Positions 1-10,463 of a stretch of DNA of 32,710 nucleotides are shown piece by piece. Source of the DNA: Gemmatimonas sp. GTDB taxonomy: Bacteria; Gemmatimonadota; Gemmatimonadetes; Gemmatimonadales; Gemmatimonadaceae. The stretch is taken from the NCBI GenBank assembly GCA_011390805.1, contig JAABRT010000036.1, positions 1 through 32,710 on the forward strand. The letters run 5' to 3'. The translations under genes were made by a program, and so were the position numbers. Numbering within the stretch: position 1 is the first letter of the stretch; each line of letters begins with the position of its first letter. The notes below the pieces were generated by a model. That model did not search any database, had not been told where the DNA came from, and saw only the letters and a program-made list of their open reading frames with translations.

Positions 1-1322
1 GCTTGCCCGAGTGTGAGATTCGCGCGGTGAGACGCTCCCGCACCGATGGCGGTGCTTCCACCGTACTCGATAATGACATGCTCGAGCGCATTACTGGCGT
101 GCTCAGAGCCGACAAACGCCATCCCGCGCCAATGTCCGGGAACGGCTTCGTCGCCGGTTATGCGAATCGGGTTCGACGCGGTACCAACCGCGTTCAGCCC
201 ACCTGTATTCCACACAAGCACCGCCTGATCACCAACGATGCGGATCTCGGTGCCCGGAGAAAGCGTGAGCAAGCCAAACACGTTGAGTTCCTGTGGACCG
301 GTGCGGAGCACGCGGTACGTTGCACTCGGCCACACGTGCTCGTTGTCCAGCCGGTTTGGATCTACAGTTACTACATCAACATCGTTGCCGAGCAATAGAT
401 CGCCGCCGGGCTTGAGATGTTCGGCTTCCGAAGCGGCAACGTATGCAGCACCGAGCGAGTTGGACGTCATCCGGTTGTTCCCCCCCCCAACGACGTTGGC
501 CCCCGAACCGAGAAAGAGTCCATAGCCTTCAGCGTGTCTGAGTGTGCTGTGCTCCAGGCGTACGGTCACATCGGCAGAGATCATGAGGTTTGCGTCTTCC
601 CGTTGACTGATGGACGCGCCACCCGTGTACTGGATGGTGGTATGCGTGACAACATTTTCAGAGAAGCTGCGACCTTCCAGCGACACTCCCTTCCAGAATC
701 CGCGTTCTGCGGTTGTACCGGTGAGCACGATGGGCTCTGCTTCAGTACCTGCTGCAACCAGTCCGGCCGCCGAAGTCACGCGTAATCCCAGCTCCTTTTC
801 AAAGCCCACAATGGTGCCGGGTTCGACAGTGAGCGTGCCCGTGCTGATGCTCAGCGATGTTTGCACGACGTAGTCAAAACACACCGGATCAGGCACCCAG
901 TTTTCCCAGGTGGCGTTGGCGGAGATGTTGCTGGTGACGGCACGCGGCGTTGGACACTCAATGCCGATAGTCACTGAGCCCGAAACCGCGGGATTCACCG
1001 TGCTGGTGGCCGTGATGACCACGCTGCCGGTGAGCAGGGTGGTGACCAGACCGGCGCTGCTGACGGTGGCGATAGCGGGGTCGCTCGAGGACCAGGTGAC
1101 GGACTGCGGAGCGGTGGACGGACTGATGGTTGCGGTCACCTGAACGGTGCCCGGCAGATCGACCGTGTTTGCTGCGGCAGCGACCACGATGCCGGCTACT
1201 GTGCTACCGCCGGGATCGGTTGGGTCTGGTGGATTGACCGGGTCTGAACCTGTACAGGCCGCCACAAGCAGCGCTGAGGCCAGCAGAAGTACGTTGGAAT
1301 GCAATGCGTGTCGCTGTGCCAT
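1..1322 (-). CDS. Surface lipoprotein with Ig-like domain and right-handed beta-helix (3' end outside window)
   Basis: Reading the minus strand from an ATG at 1322 gives about 440 open codons with no stop before the window edge. Seen: a lipoprotein signal with lipobox LVAAC (Cys23), a short Pro/Asp-rich linker, then a bacterial Ig-like group 2 (BIG2) module around residues 44-118 (SVTWSSSDPAIATVS is typical). Two similar modules of about 130-150 residues follow, each with PIVLTG or PIRITG, a Trp-Lys/Arg-Gly step (FWKGVSL, HWRGMAF) and an IQYTGG or IIEYGG strand, as in parallel beta-helix proteins. The protein is probably anchored in the outer membrane facing outward. Its substrate or ligand is unknown. 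A run of nine G lies in the frame (480-488). The gene is divergent from the VOC gene, and its C-terminus is not visible. Confidence 0.8.
   Translation of the reverse strand, partial: MAQRHALHSNVLLLASALLVAACTGSDPVNPPDPTDPGGSTVAGIVVAAAANTVDLPGTVQVTATISPSTAPQSVTWSSSDPAIATVSSAGLVTTLLTGSVVITATSTVNPAVSGSVTIGIECPTPRAVTSNISANATWENWVPDPVCFDYVVQTSLSISTGTLTVEPGTIVGFEKELGLRVTSAAGLVAAGTEAEPIVLTGTTAERGFWKGVSLEGRSFSENVVTHTTIQYTGGASISQREDANLMISADVTVRLEHSTLRHAEGYGLFLGSGANVVGGGNNRMTSNSLGAAYVAASEAEHLKPGGDLLLGNDVDVVTVDPNRLDNEHVWPSATYRVLRTGPQELNVFGLLTLSPGTEIRIVGDQAVLVWNTGGLNAVGTASNPIRITGDEAVPGHWRGMAFVGSEHASNALEHVIIEYGGSTAIGAGASHRANLTLGQ
480..488 (-). repeat. Nine-G homopolymer inside lipoprotein gene
   Basis: The plus strand carries nine C in a row, read as GGG GGG GGG (Gly-Gly-Gly) in the lipoprotein frame between Val-Val and Asn-Asn. 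The run is in frame as sequenced. A change of one base would shift the frame about 280 codons into the protein, so it could act as a slippage-prone switch. It could also be a site of assembly error. Confidence 0.7.
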
Positions 1323-1553
1323 GGGAAAAAACCTGCCTGGCTTGGGTGCCGGCAACGGCAGATCTTCATCGGCCGCGCGCCGCGCACATTTGCGGGACAC
1401 ATGGCTAGACGCGATTGGGCAGGCAGATCCGCCATCAGGCGACTGTGTCAGTGCAAACAGTGTCGCACCGGCCCTGCAATAGCGTTAGTTTCGCCTGCGT
1501 TGATCTTTCCTCGCACGCACACGCACCCTCACTCAGGCACAGCAGATCTTTCC

Positions 1554-1964
1554 ATGACCAATACAGCCGCTACAATCAACGCCAGCAATCTCGGCCTCTC
1601 ACTCACCTGCAAGGATCTGGCGACATCGATCGCGTTTTACCGCGACGCCGTGGGCTTTGCCGTGCCGCAGTCGTTTGAACGGGAGGGCAAGGTGGTGGCC
1701 GCCGTTGCTGTTGCGGGCGACCTGCGTATCGTACTCAATCAGGACGACGGCAAACTCGGTTGGGATCGCATCAAGGGGCAGGGGCTGTACATACAGATCA
1801 ATGTGGCCGCCGCAGCAGATGTCGACGCCGCGGCCGAACGCATCAAGGCGGCAGGTGGCACGCTGATTGATGAACCGGCAGACCGTCCCTGGGGTGTGCG
1901 CATGTTTCAGTTCAACGACCCTGACGGCTTCAAGCTCGGCGTGTCGACGCCGCTCGCACGGTAA
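1554..1964 (+). CDS. VOC (glyoxalase/bleomycin-resistance) family protein
   Basis: 136 residues from the ATG at 1554; an upstream in-frame start at 1299 would add an unlike, low-quality extension. Seen: an N-terminal beta strand LGLSLTCKDLATSIAFYRDAVGF, split here as LGLSLTCKDL followed by SIAFYRDAVGF, typical of the first beta-alpha-beta-beta-beta unit. The end, PWGVRMFQFNDPDGFKLGV, contains the usual DPDG(F/N) strand with a C-terminal ligand residue. The size fits a single-chain VOC protein that dimerises. Family members include glyoxalase I, dioxygenases and drug-binding proteins; the metal ligands are not complete enough to name a reaction. No clear Shine-Dalgarno sequence precedes the ATG. 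The gene is convergent with LPOR across a terminator-like hairpin. Confidence 0.85.
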   Translation: MTNTAATINASNLGLSLTCKDLATSIAFYRDAVGFAVPQSFEREGKVVAAVAVAGDLRIVLNQDDGKLGWDRIKGQGLYIQINVAAAADVDAAAERIKAAGGTLIDEPADRPWGVRMFQFNDPDGFKLGVSTPLAR

Positions 1965-1977
1965 CTCTCGCGTGACC

Positions 1978-2004
1978 AGCGCGGCGCCTGAAAGGGCGCC
2001 CGCG

Positions 2005-2006
<2 letters not shown>
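1978..2006. terminator. Bidirectional hairpin between VOC and LPOR genes
   Basis: A GC-rich stem, AGCGCGGCGCC paired with GGCGCCCGCGCT with one bulged base and a TGAAAG-type loop, starts 13 bp after the VOC stop. It lies between convergent genes, where a shared terminator is expected. There is no T tract on either side, so it may act as a Rho-assisted or 3'-end-stabilising stem. Confidence 0.5.
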
Positions 2007-4593
<2,587 letters not shown>

Positions 4594-4627
4594 GCGGGGG
4601 GCGTGTGCTCGGTTCGACAACAGCTGC

Positions 4628-4650
4628 GCGTCTGATCAAGCGTCTGATCA
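4628..4650 (-). promoter_or_regulatory. Tandem direct repeat upstream of multicopper oxidase
   Basis: GCGTCTGATCA occurs twice with a 12-bp period (4628-4638 and 4640-4650). Each copy contains the palindrome TGATCA. The pair lies 35-57 bp before the oxidase ATG at 4593, where an operator or promoter would sit. It does not look like a CueR or CopY site that I recognise. Confidence 0.35.
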
Positions 4651-4737
4651 GGAAGCGTCACAGCGTGTGCCGTTGCTACACAAACATATCCGGACTGATC
4701 TCCAAAGACACTTCGGGAATCCGACTACGGTCACCCC

Positions 4738-5898
4738 CTACTGCTCCGCACACCACAGCGACGAACGTGACAGCTCGCCCCCGACCTTCCACCGTGGCAC
4801 CGGCAACTGCTTCGCGGCGACCACACCAACCGGTGGGTTGGTAAACCGGTACGACGCCAGCTCCTGCAGTTCACCTTGCAACTCCACACCGGCGCCGCGT
4901 CGTCTTCTGTCAATCGCCGGACGCGACACGCTGCACATGGACTGCACGATTGACAGGCCCGGCGCGATTTCAAGAAAGCGCGTGTACACCATGACACCGG
5001 CAATGCCGCCGAGTTCGCGCGGCAACTTGTCGGGACGACTGAGTTCCAGGCGCATGCTGCGCAGTTGCGATGTAGCGCTGTCGAGATAAAAGCTGCCGTG
5101 TACATCGGGCCGGGGCAGCTTGTCAAAGGCGCGCACGTCGAGACGCAACCACGTCTCATTTTCGTGCGTTTCCCGTCCGCCGTACGCAAAGCAGTGCGTG
5201 CGCGCAAACTCGTCGTCGGCGAGATCGATAATGGACGGAATGCTCATGATGTACTCCCTGTCGCCGTTCCGCGCGCGTTCGCGTCGCACTACACGTCCCG
5301 GTTGGTAGCCTGGCTGCGCAAGTGCGCGTGTGGCCGTTGTATCCACCTGTTGCAGCATGAATGGCGATGAACGGTCGCTGATCGTACCCAGCGTGCGCAC
5401 CTGTGCATACACAAACGGATGTTCCGAGACCAGCAGTCGATACCGCTCGGCGTTTTCACGCAGCAAACTCACCAACGCCGCCACTTCGCGGTTACTGGAC
5501 TCGCTGGGTACGCCAGGCGTCAGGCAGCGGGACATTGCTTCCACCGTTACTGACGCCAACTGTACAGGGATCGGTGTCAGCTGGACGGCGGCGGTGGTAG
5601 TGACGCCGCTTTCAATAACCACGGTGCCACGGTAGGGTGAGAAGCCAACGCGTCGCACCAGCAGTTCGTACCGGCCGGCGGCCAGATCTGTGAGCGTGAA
5701 GCGCCCTTGGTCGTCGGTAAAGCGCTCAATGGAGAGCTGTGGCAGGCTGACCACCGCGTAGGCGATTGCCAACTCAGACGGCTGCGCGCTGACCGAGCCC
5801 CGCAGTGTGCCGGTGGTGGGCTGAGCGAACGCGGTAAAAGGGAGCAGCGCGCAAAGCAGCGTGGTGCAAAACGCTTGTACGCATTTGAACGGCAGCAT
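4738..5898 (-). CDS. Exported protein with CarboxypepD_reg (Ig-like) domain
   Basis: 386 residues from the ATG at 5898, which directly starts a signal peptide (Lys5, hydrophobic core, cleavage after AFAQ). Longer in-frame versions carry an unlikely Cys/Arg-rich leader. Residues about 30-110 form a carboxypeptidase-regulatory-like beta-sandwich: GTLRGSV, then FTDDQGRFTLTDLAAGRYELLVRRVGFSPY, shown here only as DDQGRFTLTDL and GRYELLVRRVGF. The remaining part, with FYLDSATSQLRSMRLEL-like strands, is not assigned; the phrase SFYLDSATSQL suggests a domain common in secreted Gemmatimonadota and Bacteroidota proteins with this fold. No TonB plug or barrel is present, so it is not a full TonB-dependent receptor. 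The function is unknown. It lies 145 bp upstream of the multicopper oxidase on the same strand. Confidence 0.8.
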   Translation of the reverse strand: MLPFKCVQAFCTTLLCALLPFTAFAQPTTGTLRGSVSAQPSELAIAYAVVSLPQLSIERFTDDQGRFTLTDLAAGRYELLVRRVGFSPYRGTVVIESGVTTTAAVQLTPIPVQLASVTVEAMSRCLTPGVPSESSNREVAALVSLLRENAERYRLLVSEHPFVYAQVRTLGTISDRSSPFMLQQVDTTATRALAQPGYQPGRVVRRERARNGDREYIMSIPSIIDLADDEFARTHCFAYGGRETHENETWLRLDVRAFDKLPRPDVHGSFYLDSATSQLRSMRLELSRPDKLPRELGGIAGVMVYTRFLEIAPGLSIVQSMCSVSRPAIDRRRRGAGVELQGELQELASYRFTNPPVGVVAAKQLPVPRWKVGGELSRSSLWCAEQ

Positions 5899-6197
5899 TG
5901 CGCTAGGGTGTGCTGGGCGATGAGGCAGTCTCACACATGAATGCCGGAAGATATCGCAGTCGAGCGGTCCTGCGTCGAGCACTTCAGCAGCTGCACCACC
6001 GGAGAGTTGCGCCGCGTGCATGCAACAAGCACGATTGACTATGAAATAGCGCCGCATCCGTATGCAACGTTTTGTACCGAAGTGTGTATGTCTGCTCGGT
6101 TTCATGGCGCAGCACTTACGTGCGCGCCATGTTACAGCAGCACAGGCAGCAAACTCCCGTCGCACTGCACGCGGCTCCCCCGAAACCGGACACGCAC
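5899..6197. other. Divergent intergenic region, nothing firmly assigned
   Basis: About 300 bp separate the minus-strand CarboxypepD_reg gene from the plus-strand DUF3597 gene, so both promoters should lie here. A TTGACT box at 6035-6040 is a possible plus-strand -35 element, but no convincing -10 follows at the normal distance. No RNA gene, ORF with coding character or repeat was seen. Confidence 0.4.
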
Positions 6198-6620
6198 ATG
6201 GGCCTCTTCAGCAAAATCCTCTCCAAGCTCGGCGTTGGTGACAAGTCGGACAACGCGGCACCAAGCGCCGCTGCATCAGCCGCCGCACCGGCCGCTGCAC
6301 CGACGGCACCCAATGCACCCGCAACACCGCGCGGCCCCGACCCGTCTGTTGCCATTCCGGTGGTAAACGTCGAAGAAAAGCTCGAAGCCATGGCCAAGGC
6401 CAATCCGCAAAAGCTCAACTGGCGCACATCAATTGTTGATCTGCTCAAGCTGCTCGATCTCGACAGCAGCTACGCAGCGCGCAAGGAACTCGCGGCTGAG
6501 CTCGATTGTCCGAAGGAGCTTATGGACGACTCAGCGCAAATGAACATGTGGTTGCACAAGACCGTGCTCTCAAAGATCGCCGCCAATGGTGGATACCTGC
6601 CGCACGACTTGCTGACCTGA
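6198..6620 (+). CDS. DUF3597 family protein
   Basis: 140 residues from the ATG at 6198. The start MGLFSKILSKLG is the usual amphipathic beginning of this family. Residues about 20-50 are an Ala/Pro-rich linker, and the C-terminal 80 residues hold the conserved domain (LNWRTSIVDLLKLLDLDSS, DSAQMNMWLHKTVLSKIAANGG; key parts NPQKLNWR, DLLKLL and MNMWLHK). DUF3597 proteins are small and of unknown function; the domain has some resemblance to helical peptidoglycan- or membrane-associated modules, but that is not shown here. Its last 51 bp overlap the tail of arsA on the opposite strand, so the two transcripts are complementary at their 3' ends. Confidence 0.88.
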   Translation: MGLFSKILSKLGVGDKSDNAAPSAAASAAAPAAAPTAPNAPATPRGPDPSVAIPVVNVEEKLEAMAKANPQKLNWRTSIVDLLKLLDLDSSYAARKELAAELDCPKELMDDSAQMNMWLHKTVLSKIAANGGYLPHDLLT

Positions 6621-8408
6621 CTGCGACAACGCCCGCAGGTTCGCCTCACCCACCGGCTCTACACTCATCAGCGGCACCACAGCGTAACGCTGCGCGTGAT
6701 GAGAAGCGACGGCGGCAATCTCTTTGCGTTCACTGGCCGCCCGTTGCAGCAGCAGCGGTGACTGTGTGTGCGCCGCCGCCAGGCTGTTGTTCACAATCCA
6801 CGCCCATGGTTCAATGCCCGCCCGTCGCAGGTCGTCCTGCAGACTCGCCGCTTCAAGTACAGGCGTCGTTTCGGCCAGCGTCACCAACAACACTTTGGTT
6901 TGCGTTGCATCCTGCAGCTGCATCATGGGTGTGGTAAAGTGCACACCGCTGTCTCCCATCTGACGTGCGGTCTCCCGGTGATATGCACCCGTGGCATCCA
7001 GCAGCAGCAGCGTGTGACCGGTTGGTGCGGTGTCCATGACGACGAACTTCCGGCCCGCTTCACGGATAATGCGTGAGAAGGCGTGGAATACGGCAATCTC
7101 TTCAGTACATGGCGAGCGCAAATCTTCTTCAAGCAGCGCGCGACCTTGGGCATCGAGCTTGGCGCCTTTGGTGTCGAGCACGCGCTGCCGGTAGCGCTCG
7201 GTTTCGGCGTGTGGATCAATGCGGCTCACACTCAGGTTCTCAACTGTTTCGCCGAGTGTTTCCGTGAGATGCGCCGCGGGATCTGATGTCGTCAGATGCA
7301 CGGGCAAACCGCGATGTGCGAGCTCCACAGCCACCGCTGCCGCAAGTGTTGTTTTGCCCACACCTCCTTTGCCCATCACCATCACCAGTCCCTTACCGTC
7401 CGCTGCAATCTCATTTACCAACTGCGCGAGCGTTGGAGCGGAGAGTGGCTCGTGTGTGTGGGGGGGCTCGCTTGGCGCAACCATCTCTGAGGCACTGAAC
7501 TGCGTCCCGCCGGTTGCACGCTGCTCGTCAGTAAACAAATGCTGCAGCGCGTCGAGCCCAACGAGGTTGAACGCTTTCAGTGATATCTGATCACGTGGCA
7601 GCGCCCGCAGCGCGCCAGGAATGTCTGCAATAGCTGCTCGCTCACGACTGAACACCGCGCCAGCCAACGCATCACCATTCACCGCACTCTCCGGCAACAC
7701 ACCGTTAATCACCAGGTGCTGCTGACGCAGCCCGATACCCGCGAGTTCTTCGTGCGTGCGTAAGACTTCGCGCAGTGTTGACGACTGTGCACGCGCAACG
7801 AGTACCAGACGTGTGCGCTTGGCATCAGCCAATGCATCCACCGCCGCCTTGTACTGCTCGCGTTGCTTTTCCAGTCCCGACAGCGGACCCAGACACGACG
7901 CATCACCTTTGCCCGCTTCAAGAAATCCACTCCACGCGCCCGGCAACTGCAGCAGTCGGATGGTGTGACCTGTGGGCGCGGTATCAAACAGAATATGATC
8001 GTACTCAGCGGTGAGCGCCGAATCGATCAGGAGCGCTGTAAACTCATCAAACGCGGCGATCTCAGTGGTACATGCACCCGACAGCTGCTCTTCAATGCCG
8101 TTGACAACATCATCGGGCAGCACACCGCGCACCGGTCCGACGATGCGATCGCGATAACCTTGCGCTGCCGCTTCGGGATCGATCTCCAACGCGCTCAACT
8201 GTGGGACCGCGTCAACTGCTGTGATGCGGTTACCGATGCTGATACCGAACACTTGTCCCACATTCGATGCCGGGTCGGTGCTTACGAGCAGGACACGTTT
8301 GCCGGCGTTGGCGAACTGTACGGCGGTGGCGCAGGCGATGGAGGTCTTGCCTACGCCGCCCTTGCCGGTGAAGAAAAAGAAACGGGGAGGGTTGGCAAGA
8401 AAATGCAT
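6570..8408 (-). CDS. arsA: Arsenite efflux ATPase ArsA, two-domain form
   Basis: 612 residues from the ATG at 8408; an ATG at 8444 that overlaps arsD is also possible. Two homologous ATPase halves are visible. The A1 half has GKGGVGKTS near residue 15 and STDPASN. The A2 half has GKGGVGKTT and TSDPAAH. Both halves carry the DTAPTGHT signature that follows the metal-binding region. Cys in SGACTTEIAAF, DASCLGPLSGL and RSPCTEEIAVF match the three arsenite-binding Cys of the E. coli enzyme (113, 172, 422). ArsA hydrolyses ATP in the cytosol and drives As(III) or Sb(III) efflux by binding a membrane pump such as ArsB or Acr3. No pump gene is in the window. The Pro/His linker between halves is coded by a run of seven C. 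Confidence 0.93.
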   Translation of the reverse strand: MHFLANPPRFFFFTGKGGVGKTSIACATAVQFANAGKRVLLVSTDPASNVGQVFGISIGNRITAVDAVPQLSALEIDPEAAAQGYRDRIVGPVRGVLPDDVVNGIEEQLSGACTTEIAAFDEFTALLIDSALTAEYDHILFDTAPTGHTIRLLQLPGAWSGFLEAGKGDASCLGPLSGLEKQREQYKAAVDALADAKRTRLVLVARAQSSTLREVLRTHEELAGIGLRQQHLVINGVLPESAVNGDALAGAVFSRERAAIADIPGALRALPRDQISLKAFNLVGLDALQHLFTDEQRATGGTQFSASEMVAPSEPPHTHEPLSAPTLAQLVNEIAADGKGLVMVMGKGGVGKTTLAAAVAVELAHRGLPVHLTTSDPAAHLTETLGETVENLSVSRIDPHAETERYRQRVLDTKGAKLDAQGRALLEEDLRSPCTEEIAVFHAFSRIIREAGRKFVVMDTAPTGHTLLLLDATGAYHRETARQMGDSGVHFTTPMMQLQDATQTKVLLVTLAETTPVLEAASLQDDLRRAGIEPWAWIVNNSLAAAHTQSPLLLQRAASERKEIAAVASHHAQRYAVVPLMSVEPVGEANLRALSQSGQQVVRQVSTIGGDL

Positions 8409-8427
8409 GTTCAGAGTCCGATGTGCA

Positions 8428-8826
8428 TTAGCAGCATCCGCCATTGGCGGACTCGCTGGAACCGGGGGTACAGCACGCACCGCCGGTTGCCTGTGCCGCC
8501 ATCACCAACATTGGCTTTCTGATCTTCACACCCATCCACTGGGCCAGCTCATCACGCGTGGGATAACGACCGGCCAGCACTTGCTGTCCGTTTGCCAGGA
8601 TCACCGGCAGCGCGCTTTGACCATCTTTCACCAGCACCGCACGTACCAGCTCATTGTCAGCGAAAGCGAGCGGCTGTTGTGCGAGGTTAAAGCGTTCAAT
8701 ATCAGCGCCGTTTTGTCTGGCCCATTCAACGTCGGCGGAAAACGTGACCAGCGCCTGATCTACATCGGTCCCGCATACGCCGCTGCTGCAGCACAGCGCG
8801 GGGTCAAACACCTGAATGCTTGTCAT
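8428..8826 (-). CDS. arsD: Arsenite metallochaperone ArsD
   Basis: 132 residues. Cys12-Cys13 and Cys18 (ALCCSSGVCG) sit at exactly the positions used by E. coli ArsD to bind As(III) and hand it to ArsA. Further Cys pairs occur near the C-terminus (GACCTP and the final GGCC), as in the longer ArsD proteins. The fold is thioredoxin-like, with DVEWARQNG, LPVILANGQ and GRYPTRDEL. Its ATG shares one base with the arsR stop (TGATG), and its stop is 19 bp before the arsA ATG, so arsR-arsD-arsA form one operon. ArsD also acts as a weak repressor in some species. Confidence 0.93.
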   Translation of the reverse strand: MTSIQVFDPALCCSSGVCGTDVDQALVTFSADVEWARQNGADIERFNLAQQPLAFADNELVRAVLVKDGQSALPVILANGQQVLAGRYPTRDELAQWMGVKIRKPMLVMAAQATGGACCTPGSSESANGGCC

Positions 8827-9209
8827 CAGAATGCTCCTGAAGTTTGTGTATGCGTTGTCGCCAGCGCGGGAAGAACCGCCGGATCACAGGTGGAAGCGGC
8901 GCGCATGGTGGCGCACTGCCCGGGATCGTTCGCGCAGCACTCTTCGGTGAGGTAGCCGATCAGGTCGAGCATTTGCGGGATGTTGGCCCGGTAACGCAAA
9001 AAGCGGCCTTCCTGCGTCACGCCGAGCATGCCCACCTGCGTGAGCGCCTTCAGGTGAAACGACAGATTGTTGGCCGGGATCTCGAGTGCCTGCGCAATCT
9101 CGCCGGCCACCATGCCGTCGGCGCCTGTTTTTACAAGCAGACGGAAGACGTCCAGCCGGACGCCTGAGGAGAGCGAGTCAAAGACGGTGAGCGCGGTGTT
9201 TCTTTCCAT
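8826..9209 (-). CDS. arsR: Arsenite-responsive repressor ArsR
   Basis: 127 residues with a winged-helix ArsR/SmtB domain: IAQALEIPANNLSFHLKALTQVGML is the recognition segment (core NNLSFHLKAL), followed by the wing EGRFLRYRAN. A C-terminal CC at 91-92 plus Cys99 (EECCANDPGQC) resembles the As(III) site of Acidithiobacillus-type ArsR (CC near the end of the domain) and not the alpha-3 CxC site of E. coli ArsR. It is the first gene of the ars operon, and its ATG lies one promoter length from a palindromic operator. It should repress the operon until arsenite or antimonite binds. Confidence 0.93.
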   Translation of the reverse strand: MERNTALTVFDSLSSGVRLDVFRLLVKTGADGMVAGEIAQALEIPANNLSFHLKALTQVGMLGVTQEGRFLRYRANIPQMLDLIGYLTEECCANDPGQCATMRAASTCDPAVLPALATTHTQTSGAF

Positions 9210-9243
9210 GTTTCAATAATACAACGATAGTTGAAATATACAA
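9209..9243 (-). promoter_or_regulatory. ars promoter and operator, leaderless arsR start
   Basis: On the minus strand TTGTAT (9243-9238) and TATTAT (9221-9216) are separated by 16 bp. The start of transcription expected about seven bases after the -10 box coincides with the A of the arsR ATG (9209), so the mRNA would be leaderless. The spacer holds the dyad CAAC-TATC-GTTG (9222-9233), and TTTCAA/TTGAAA arms (9211-9216, 9231-9236) flank it. An ArsR dimer bound there would cover the promoter. No Shine-Dalgarno sequence precedes arsR. Confidence 0.55.
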
Positions 9244-9392
9244 GATGGTGTGGTTGAGAAGCGGCGCCAACTATTTGCACTCTGTCATGTCGCGCCACAC
9301 AATTCTCCGACCTGACAGTGCATCACTCTGCCAGTGAATAAAACGACAGGTCCCCGCCCAACTCGTTGCCGACCTCAGCCGGAGCACTCGCC

Positions 9393-9659
9393 ATGGCCGA
9401 AGACAACTCGCAACTCTCTATCCAGGCTTTGCAGCAACGATTGAGAGCGGTGCAAGCCATCCAGCGCACAGTCCTCGCAATCTTTGCGCTGATCATTCTT
9501 GCGTGGATCGTGCTCGGCTACTGGCGAGACAATCTGCCAGTGTTCATCACGACCGTCACCATGGCGGTGGCAACCGGTGCCGCGACCTCAATCGGACCGC
9601 GCAGCCTGCGCGCGCAGATTAAGAAACGGCAGTCGGCAGCCACACCTCCCGTTGCGTAG
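9393..9659 (+). CDS. Small two-helix membrane protein, unknown function
   Basis: 88 residues from the ATG at 9393; a TTG at 9366 is a weaker option. Seen: a soluble N-terminus with a short amphipathic helix (IQALQQRLRAVQAIQR), one transmembrane segment around residues 29-48 (VLAIFALIILAWIVLGYW), a second around 54-72 (FITTVTMAVATGAATSIG), then a basic tail (RAQIKKR). No family is recognised. It is transcribed away from the ars operon and convergent with the methyltransferase gene 24 bp further on. It does not look like an arsenite pump, which would be much larger. Confidence 0.65.
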   Translation: MAEDNSQLSIQALQQRLRAVQAIQRTVLAIFALIILAWIVLGYWRDNLPVFITTVTMAVATGAATSIGPRSLRAQIKKRQSAATPPVA

Positions 9660-9683
9660 CGCCGCACGCGAAACGGCAACTCC

Positions 9684-10424
9684 TCACCCGGCCTGCTTCA
9701 CTCCCACAAACACACGACGAGGCCTGCGGTCCTCCTCCACTCCGGTCTCGTCGACCACATCAACCACAAAACCCACCCGCTCCAGCAACGATTTCCACGT
9801 GGCTTCCGGAAACAGACCAAACACGTGCTCTTCAACAAAATGGTGAAACGCGCCATCAGCTTCGCGCGCTACAAAACTGTACACTGACACACCAGTATGC
9901 GCGTCAGGCGACACCGGCGGTGTCCACTCAAGAAAGCGGATCGAGCGACCGTCAGCCGCGTCGCTGCCACCCCAGTCAGTGTCGGCCTCAAACTGCTCCC
10001 GCACATGATCGGGAATGCACACAAACAATCCGCCGCGCCGCAAATGCACAAACGCGGTCTCAAACGCGGCGAGCAAATCGTCTTCGCTTGCCATGTAGTC
10101 AATGGCATCATGCGCAAACACCACATCAAACTCACGGTGCAAGCGCATCGTGCGCATGTCACCCGCAATGTGCTCGCACCCGCTGTTGATTGCCGCTGAC
10201 TGATCGAGCATTGCCTGACTCAAATCGGTCAGTGTGAGGGCGTAGTGCTTCTTGAGATGAAATGCGTTGTGTCCACCGCCGCTGCCCAACTCGAGAAGCG
10301 TACGGGCCGCCGGTGCGCGTGACTGAATAAGCTGACGCATTTCCCGCATTTCACCCTCGGACCCATCGACCGGTGAAATCAGCGGCCACCACGAAGCGAG
10401 CGTTCCGTAGAATGTCTGCACCAC
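9684..10424 (-). CDS. Class I SAM-dependent methyltransferase
   Basis: 246 residues. The SAM-binding motif I is LLELGSGGGHNAFHL; motif II acidic residue follows in LTDLSQAML, and GDMRTMRL plus FDVVFAHDAIDYM form motifs III-IV, as in the Methyltransf_25/11 families. The substrate is unknown. Two GTG codons in tandem (10424, 10421) serve as start; GAGGAGG lies only 1-4 bases before them, a short but strong ribosome site. The gene begins 39 bp after the kinase stop and is probably in the same transcription unit. Confidence 0.85.
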   Translation of the reverse strand: MVQTFYGTLASWWPLISPVDGSEGEMREMRQLIQSRAPAARTLLELGSGGGHNAFHLKKHYALTLTDLSQAMLDQSAAINSGCEHIAGDMRTMRLHREFDVVFAHDAIDYMASEDDLLAAFETAFVHLRRGGLFVCIPDHVREQFEADTDWGGSDAADGRSIRFLEWTPPVSPDAHTGVSVYSFVAREADGAFHHFVEEHVFGLFPEATWKSLLERVGFVVDVVDETGVEEDRRPRRVFVGVKQAG

Positions 10425-10463
10425 GCCTCCTCAAGTGTTGCGCTCCTGTTGCGCGTGCTGCGG

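Noticed and set aside
6035..6060. Sigma-70 promoter for the DUF3597 gene
   Set aside because: TTGACT is present but no acceptable -10 element is at 16-18 bp.
7460..7466. Seven-G run in arsA as a phase-variation site
   Set aside because: The run is shorter, lies in a flexible linker and arsA is an unlikely target for phase variation.
8221..8955. Long plus-strand ORF over the ars genes
   Set aside because: It is antisense to arsA, arsD and arsR, whose motifs are unmistakable; high GC makes long shadow ORFs.
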